This document shows, piece by piece, positions 59,726 through 64,000 of a stretch of DNA of 64,000 nt (position 1 is its first letter; each line of letters opens with the position of its first letter). The DNA is from Mytilus galloprovincialis (taxonomy: Eukaryota > Mollusca > Bivalvia > Mytilida > Mytilidae): the NCBI RefSeq assembly GCF_965363235.1, contig NC_134847.1:47991305-48055304 (forward strand), given 5' to 3'. The notes below the pieces were generated by a model that was not told the DNA's origin, ran no database searches, and worked only from the letters and a program-made list of their open reading frames with translations. Made by a program: the position numbers and the translations under genes.

Positions 59726-60681
59726 TTATGTTTTCCATGCAACTTTAATAAACTAGTTTATTCGTCTGCTTTGCATGTGCGCATAATCTAGTTTAGTGCT
59801 TTCCTTGTTTGTGCCTACTTCTATATATGGACTTTGCTTATGCAATATAGCTTTTTTTATATTGTCCTGTGTATGCTGTATATTTCTAATATGTCTTAAT
59901 ATTGTATGTGTTGTGATTGTTATTAATGTCGCTAAAAAGCTCTACAGAGCTTATGTTTGTAGTACTTTATGTAACCCGGCTTTAAGTAAATTTTCCTATC
60001 TAATCTTATGAATGTAAACAAAAATGACATACAGAAAAATAGCAAAAACTTCAGAATTACAGGCTCAGGATTCCGTACAAGTACATTCAACGTGTTTACG
60101 GAATAATTTTACGGTTAAAACGGCAAATTATCTAGTTTGTTATCTGTTTTACAAAAATATACGATCCAGATAAGTGGACAATTTTCACAAGGTAACATTC
60201 AAACGCCAATAATATGTCATTTTATCTTTTCACACTATTCGTAGCAAACAGCTGTTACGTCAGTTTACCATGATACTGCTATTTACCGCGTGATAAGGCG
60301 AAAAAGCATAACATGCCAATTTCCAAGTCATTGGTTTAACCCGGACATATACTTAACTCATGACTCAAAATGACAACGCTACCACATGTGCACGAACATT
60401 TTTGTCACAATAACAAACTTTGCTATGTCACTAATATCATTAATTATTATTTCATGAGAATAATTAAAGTTGTATCATTGTTATTTTAATAAATGTGTCC
60501 ATTATGTATAAAGAAAATTGTTGTGAGTATTTGTTTAATATGTTTATACAGTTGATCTTAATAAAAAATAATAAAACTAATGTTTGTTAATACAATAAGC
60601 ATCTTATAAATAAAAAAATATAAAAAGACGTAAAAATATTTAAGTAAAAAAAAAAATAGAGATTATGTCTTACAAACAAAG
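59726..60681. other. Intergenic between the LINE remnant and the membrane-protein gene
   Basis: No gene seen. A 71-codon hydrophobic frame at 59796-60011 is compositional. 60045-60080 resembles an R3 edge (cttcagaattacaggctcag). Confidence 0.4.
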
Positions 60682-61212
60682 TCAATCATAATATCCTGGG
60701 TTTCTTGTTTTTTTTCGCAAAAATATTACGAGAGAAGTAACATTCAAGACAATATCAAAAACAATAACGGGAATCATCAAACTTGTTGTTAATTCGAATC
60801 TCCAACGGTCAGCAAACAGATTGTATACAAACAGCAGAATGTCGAAGATGATGTCCATTATCCGGTAAACAGTGATAAAGCTTTTAAAATATCCAGGCCA
60901 TCCGAATGTGATTGTGTCTAAAGAGGAAAATCCTTTCATTAAAGCAAATGTCATTACACCGTAGAAAAACACATTATACAGTAAAATTATACTGAACATC
61001 GTAACGGATAATCCACTTTCTCTATAGCCAGTTCGGTTTATTCCACATATTAATAGAAATCCACATACATTGATAAATAGTCCCATTGCTGTGCGGATCA
61101 TTAGAACTTTCAACTTCTTCTCTTCAATTTTACCCTGTGGAGACTTAAAGATTTCATATAACGCAAGAAGAATGGCACACGAAATATCCAAAAAATCTTC
61201 TGAAAAACACAT
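60682..61212 (-). CDS. Four-helix membrane protein, paralog 1
   Basis: I do not recognise the family. 176 codons with four hydrophobic segments: about 39-58 (MGLFINVCGFLLICGI), 66-91, 109-134 (TVYRIMDIIFDILLFVY) and 138-164. Short basic ends (RKKTRN) follow. The helices align in order with the + strand gene at 61776, especially YRIMDIIFDI with YKCLDVIFDI and FDIVLNV with TDIVLNV. The ATG at 61212 is followed at once by tttttcag, and the paralog has ttatacag at the same place and phase. The true exon probably begins at 61199, with the start codon in an exon I could not identify. Confidence 0.65.
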   Translation of the reverse strand: MCFSEDFLDISCAILLALYEIFKSPQGKIEEKKLKVLMIRTAMGLFINVCGFLLICGINRTGYRESGLSVTMFSIILLYNVFFYGVMTFALMKGFSSLDTITFGWPGYFKSFITVYRIMDIIFDILLFVYNLFADRWRFELTTSLMIPVIVFDIVLNVTSLVIFLRKKTRNPGYYD

Positions 61213-61775
61213 CTTAAAATATAGTGTTGACGGATTGGAGGTAGAATACTATGTTTTTATACAACAGATGATTTCGAGTGTAATACAATTTAAATAAACG
61301 TTGAGTATCGCATGTTTTTAATAACAGGTATAACACAGGTCTATATGATACCTCTAAAATTGTTGTTTGCTTGTATCACTCATGCATGTAACTGTTCTTT
61401 TCAAAATATCCCAGTAGGTGAAATTCATAGCGAATTGTTACCGTTTTTAATTATCTAAATTGGGTAATTTCATACGTTTGAGGTTATTTCATTGAATTTA
61501 AATGACAATTATAATAGTGATGTCCATTAAACTGCAACAGTGGTGGTGTTATTTACAAATTAATGACGTGGAACTAACAATGATAAGAACAGTAATAACT
61601 TGTATTTGAAGTCAGATCTCGGATTTCTAAAAAGAATCTGATTTTTTTTAATTTATCAACTGTTATTAGAATAACTGTATTCTTTTAATTTATGACAATT
61701 TTAAAATTGTGCTCAAAGTGTTGTGTTATACATGCATGCGTTTGGATTTAAGTTCGGTTCTATTTGATAGTTAAA
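61213..61775. other. 563-bp spacer between the divergent membrane-protein genes
   Basis: If both genes start here it holds two promoters or one bidirectional one. No TATA box or exon can be called with confidence. If the first exons lie further out, the two genes interleave. Confidence 0.4.
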
Positions 61776-63405
61776 ATGTGCTGCAGGCTTACGTGTGTGT
61801 TTTATACAGATTTGTTATGTTCGTTCATGCTCAGTAATTACGATAAACTTGCAAATTATATTGGAATAAATGATCCAGAAGAAATATATAATCCACAAGA
61901 CAAGATGTTATTGATTAAGAAAGTAAGGATCTTACTATTACGGCTAGGAATAGGATATTTGATCAACATTGCATGCTTTCTTATTGTTTGTTTTGTCAAC
62001 AGAAAAACTAAAGACGAAGGGGAAGGCGGATTCCTGTTATTTTGTTCAATCGTTATTTTTGCAGTGTGTTTTTATGCTTTTATAACTTTTTCACTAGTAT
62101 ACAGAATTTCAAGATTTTCTAAGGATGCTGACAACAGTAAGGCTGAATATAAAGTCTCAAAATATCAAAAGTTCATGATGGTATATAAATGTCTGGATGT
62201 TATTTTCGACATTGAGGTGTTGCTTTATAGTTTCATTTTATCAGATTGGCAGTTAACAGCTTTTACTACCACGGCTGTTGCGGTGTTATGTACCGATATA
62301 GTACTGAATGTAATTGTGGTAATGAAAAACTGTTGTTCCGACGAGGAAAAAAACAATGCATATCGTTCAAGTGAAACTAACCAAGCGTTTGAAAATCGAG
62401 AAATAAAAGAGGTAAGAATACATGTATTTAAAACATGTACTTTGTGTATTTGTTAGTTCGACTTTGCTGATTAATTCAAAACGTATTTAATATAGCCAAT
62501 GTTTTAGTGATCACTATTTGTTTGCAATGTAAACCTCTGAATTTGTTCGTGTATTTGAGTCGTTTATATGCTTTTTATTGACTTTCAATCCTACGTTTTT
62601 TAAAATCATTTGATAAACATAAATAGTGATATAATTTAGCCGGTCCTTAAGTCTTAGATTTGTTATTGTGAGATTAATTTCAATTCACGTACTCTAGTGT
62701 ACGCGTATCGTTTTGTGCATACACTATTGACGTTCACATGCTAATTTTTACAGGTACACTTGAGGCACTCGTAACTGTTTGTTTGATCAGCGACATATAA
62801 ACGCAACAGAAAACCTATCATCCTTTTTCATGAATTATGAATTTTCTGTGTTAACATCATTTCCTTATTCTCCAATCTCAAACTACTTTCAACAGAAGAA
62901 TAAATGTCAGAAAAGGTATTAGTAAGGAAACATTCCCTTAACATGAATACAGATCAGTTGGTAGCCTTCGGCTGTTGTCTGCTCTTTGGTCAAGATGTTG
63001 TCTTTTTGTCGCACTTCTCGTTTCCATTCTCAATTTTATCTAAAACTATAATAGGAAGAAACTTATAATATACGTGAAGGATGTATTTTGGATTAGGGAG
63101 ATAACTCAGGAAATAATGCTTAAAATTTGACAACAACCGACAACAAAACGACAAGTACTGTTGTCCATGTACAGTGTATAATATGGAATCCTTGTGAATA
63201 TGTAACAAGTATTTGCAACTGATGCTTCCATAATAATAATAATTAATAAATATGAGAATATTTAACGAGAGCCATTTCTCGACTAAAATCTTGATTTTGA
63301 CTAAAGTTATAATCATTTGTATGTGCATTTTGTAGGATGGATCGAATGCTATTCATCATTATATCATTCATCATGATTATAGAGAAGAAAGCGTGTCACG
63401 GGAAG
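61776..63405 (+). CDS. Four-helix membrane protein, paralog 2 (3' end not found)
   Basis: I do not recognise the family. From ATG 61776 the frame codes 212 residues to a donor at 62411/62412 (aaagag, then gtaaga). Four helices lie near residues 52-73 (LGIGYLINIACFLIVCFV), 86-111, 127-150 (VYKCLDVIFDIEVLLYSF) and 156-182. They are followed by a polar tail with CCSDEEKNN and SSETNQAF, facing the cytosol if the N-terminus does. A candidate next exon, 63336-63405, fits in phase 0 and encodes a His-rich stretch (AIHHYIIHHDY), ending at a gtaaat donor. No stop was found, so the gene likely continues past the window. An acceptor-like ttatacag at 61802-61809 suggests the real exon starts at 61810. 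Confidence 0.62.
62951..63045 (+). repeat. R5 tail fragment in an intron
   Basis: ggtagccttcggctgttgtc to cgtttccattctcaatttta matches the last part of R5. It lies in the predicted intron of the + strand membrane-protein gene. Confidence 0.65.
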
Positions 63406-63504
63406 GTAAATTGTGTAATATTCCAATTATAATGTTTTAACGTGTTATAAATGAGATGCAGTTAACAAGAAAATGAGACAACAAACTAACCCGAATGAAA
63501 AAAT

Positions 63505-63795
63505 CCCATATAAAACAAGAATGTGTCCATATTACACGGATACCCCACTCGCACTATAATTTTCTGTGTTCGGTGAACCGTAAAATTGGTATAAAACTCT
63601 TTTTTGGCATGAAAATTAGATTGATCACATTATAGAGAACATGTGTACTAAGTTTCAAGTTGTTCAGACTTCAACTTAATAAAAAAACTACCTTGACCAA
63701 AAATGTTAACTTGAAGCGGGACAGACGGAAGAACGAACGAAGGGACGTACAGACAAGGAAACATAATCCCCTCTCTATCGTAGGTGGGGCATGAA
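63505..63795 (+). repeat. Dispersed repeat R6
   Basis: It begins caagaatgtgtccatattac and contains taccccactcgcactataat, actaagtttcaagttgttca and gaagcgggacagacggaa, ending ggtggggcatg. I remember this block as widespread in bivalve genomes. Single copy in this window. Confidence 0.65.
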
Positions 63796-63908
63796 AATAG
63801 GAAACATGTACAGGTTACACTATCATTAAAAAAGACAGAAAGATGTACGTCAATCAGTGAAGCTTAAAATCGCCACAAGTACAAAATTATTTAAACCCGA
63901 TCTTCTTA

Positions 63909-63931
63909 TTATATATATATATATATATATA
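63909..63931. repeat. TA dinucleotide microsatellite
   Basis: An uninterrupted TA run followed by an A tract. Confidence 0.8.
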
Positions 63932-64000
63932 AAAAAAAAAACGCCTATAAAAAGTGTACACAACAACACCAATAACATAAAAAGGAACTATAAATATAAT

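Noticed and set aside
1..64000. CRISPR array, operon structure or bacterial genes
   Set aside because: None seen; introns, SINEs and LINEs show that this is animal nuclear DNA.

Overview
This looks like a 64 kb piece of nuclear genome from a marine bivalve, most likely a mussel of the Mytilus group. Composition is AT-rich. The recognisable genes are split by introns with GT/AG borders, and dispersed repeats crowd the window. Several repeats (the block containing gacgaaacgcgcgtctggcg, the gacgcctccgggtgcggg tail, and a tRNA-derived SINE ending in tcaaat repeats) match what I remember from Mytilus DNA. The species call rests on that memory, not on a search.

Layout. 0-4.9 kb: dispersed repeats, no gene seen. 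4.9-11.3 kb (+): a five-exon gene for a small protein with an N-terminal membrane segment and a C-terminal TIR domain. Its 99-nt linker exon is present twice, inside a larger tandem duplication. 13.9-16.5 kb (-): relics of an NHL/beta-propeller (TRIM-NHL-like) gene, including a three-fold tandem array of one exon in which all copies carry the same frameshift. 17 kb (-): a decayed reverse-transcriptase-family fragment. 23.08-29.42 kb (-): an apparently complete tyrosine-recombinase retrotransposon of the Ngaro type, with gag, RT-RNase H, tyrosine recombinase and SGNH hydrolase frames and two pairs of identical split direct repeats. 35.1-37.1 and 42.2-44.7 kb (-): two intact two-exon NHL-type genes. 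39.5-40.1 and 58.3-59.7 kb (+): decayed LINE fragments. 47.8-49.6 kb: a dispersed repeat split by a hAT-type transposon with an 8-bp target duplication. 53 kb: a GTCGAC-rich minisatellite. 55.6-56.0 kb (-): an NHL terminal-exon pseudogene. 60.7-63.4 kb: two related four-helix membrane protein genes arranged head to head.

How the parts relate. The host genes belong to classes that are expanded in bivalves (TIR proteins, NHL propellers, short membrane proteins). They show birth-and-death evolution: five or six NHL loci or relics, a duplicated and partly deleted TIR unit, and a divergent membrane-protein pair. The rest is transposon biology: a recent-looking Ngaro copy whose frames are separated by stop codons each followed by a TTTCAG acceptor-like site, a nested hAT insertion, four foldback elements, and several repeat families with terminal direct-repeat structure. 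No rRNA or CRISPR array was seen, and no tRNA gene outside the SINEs.
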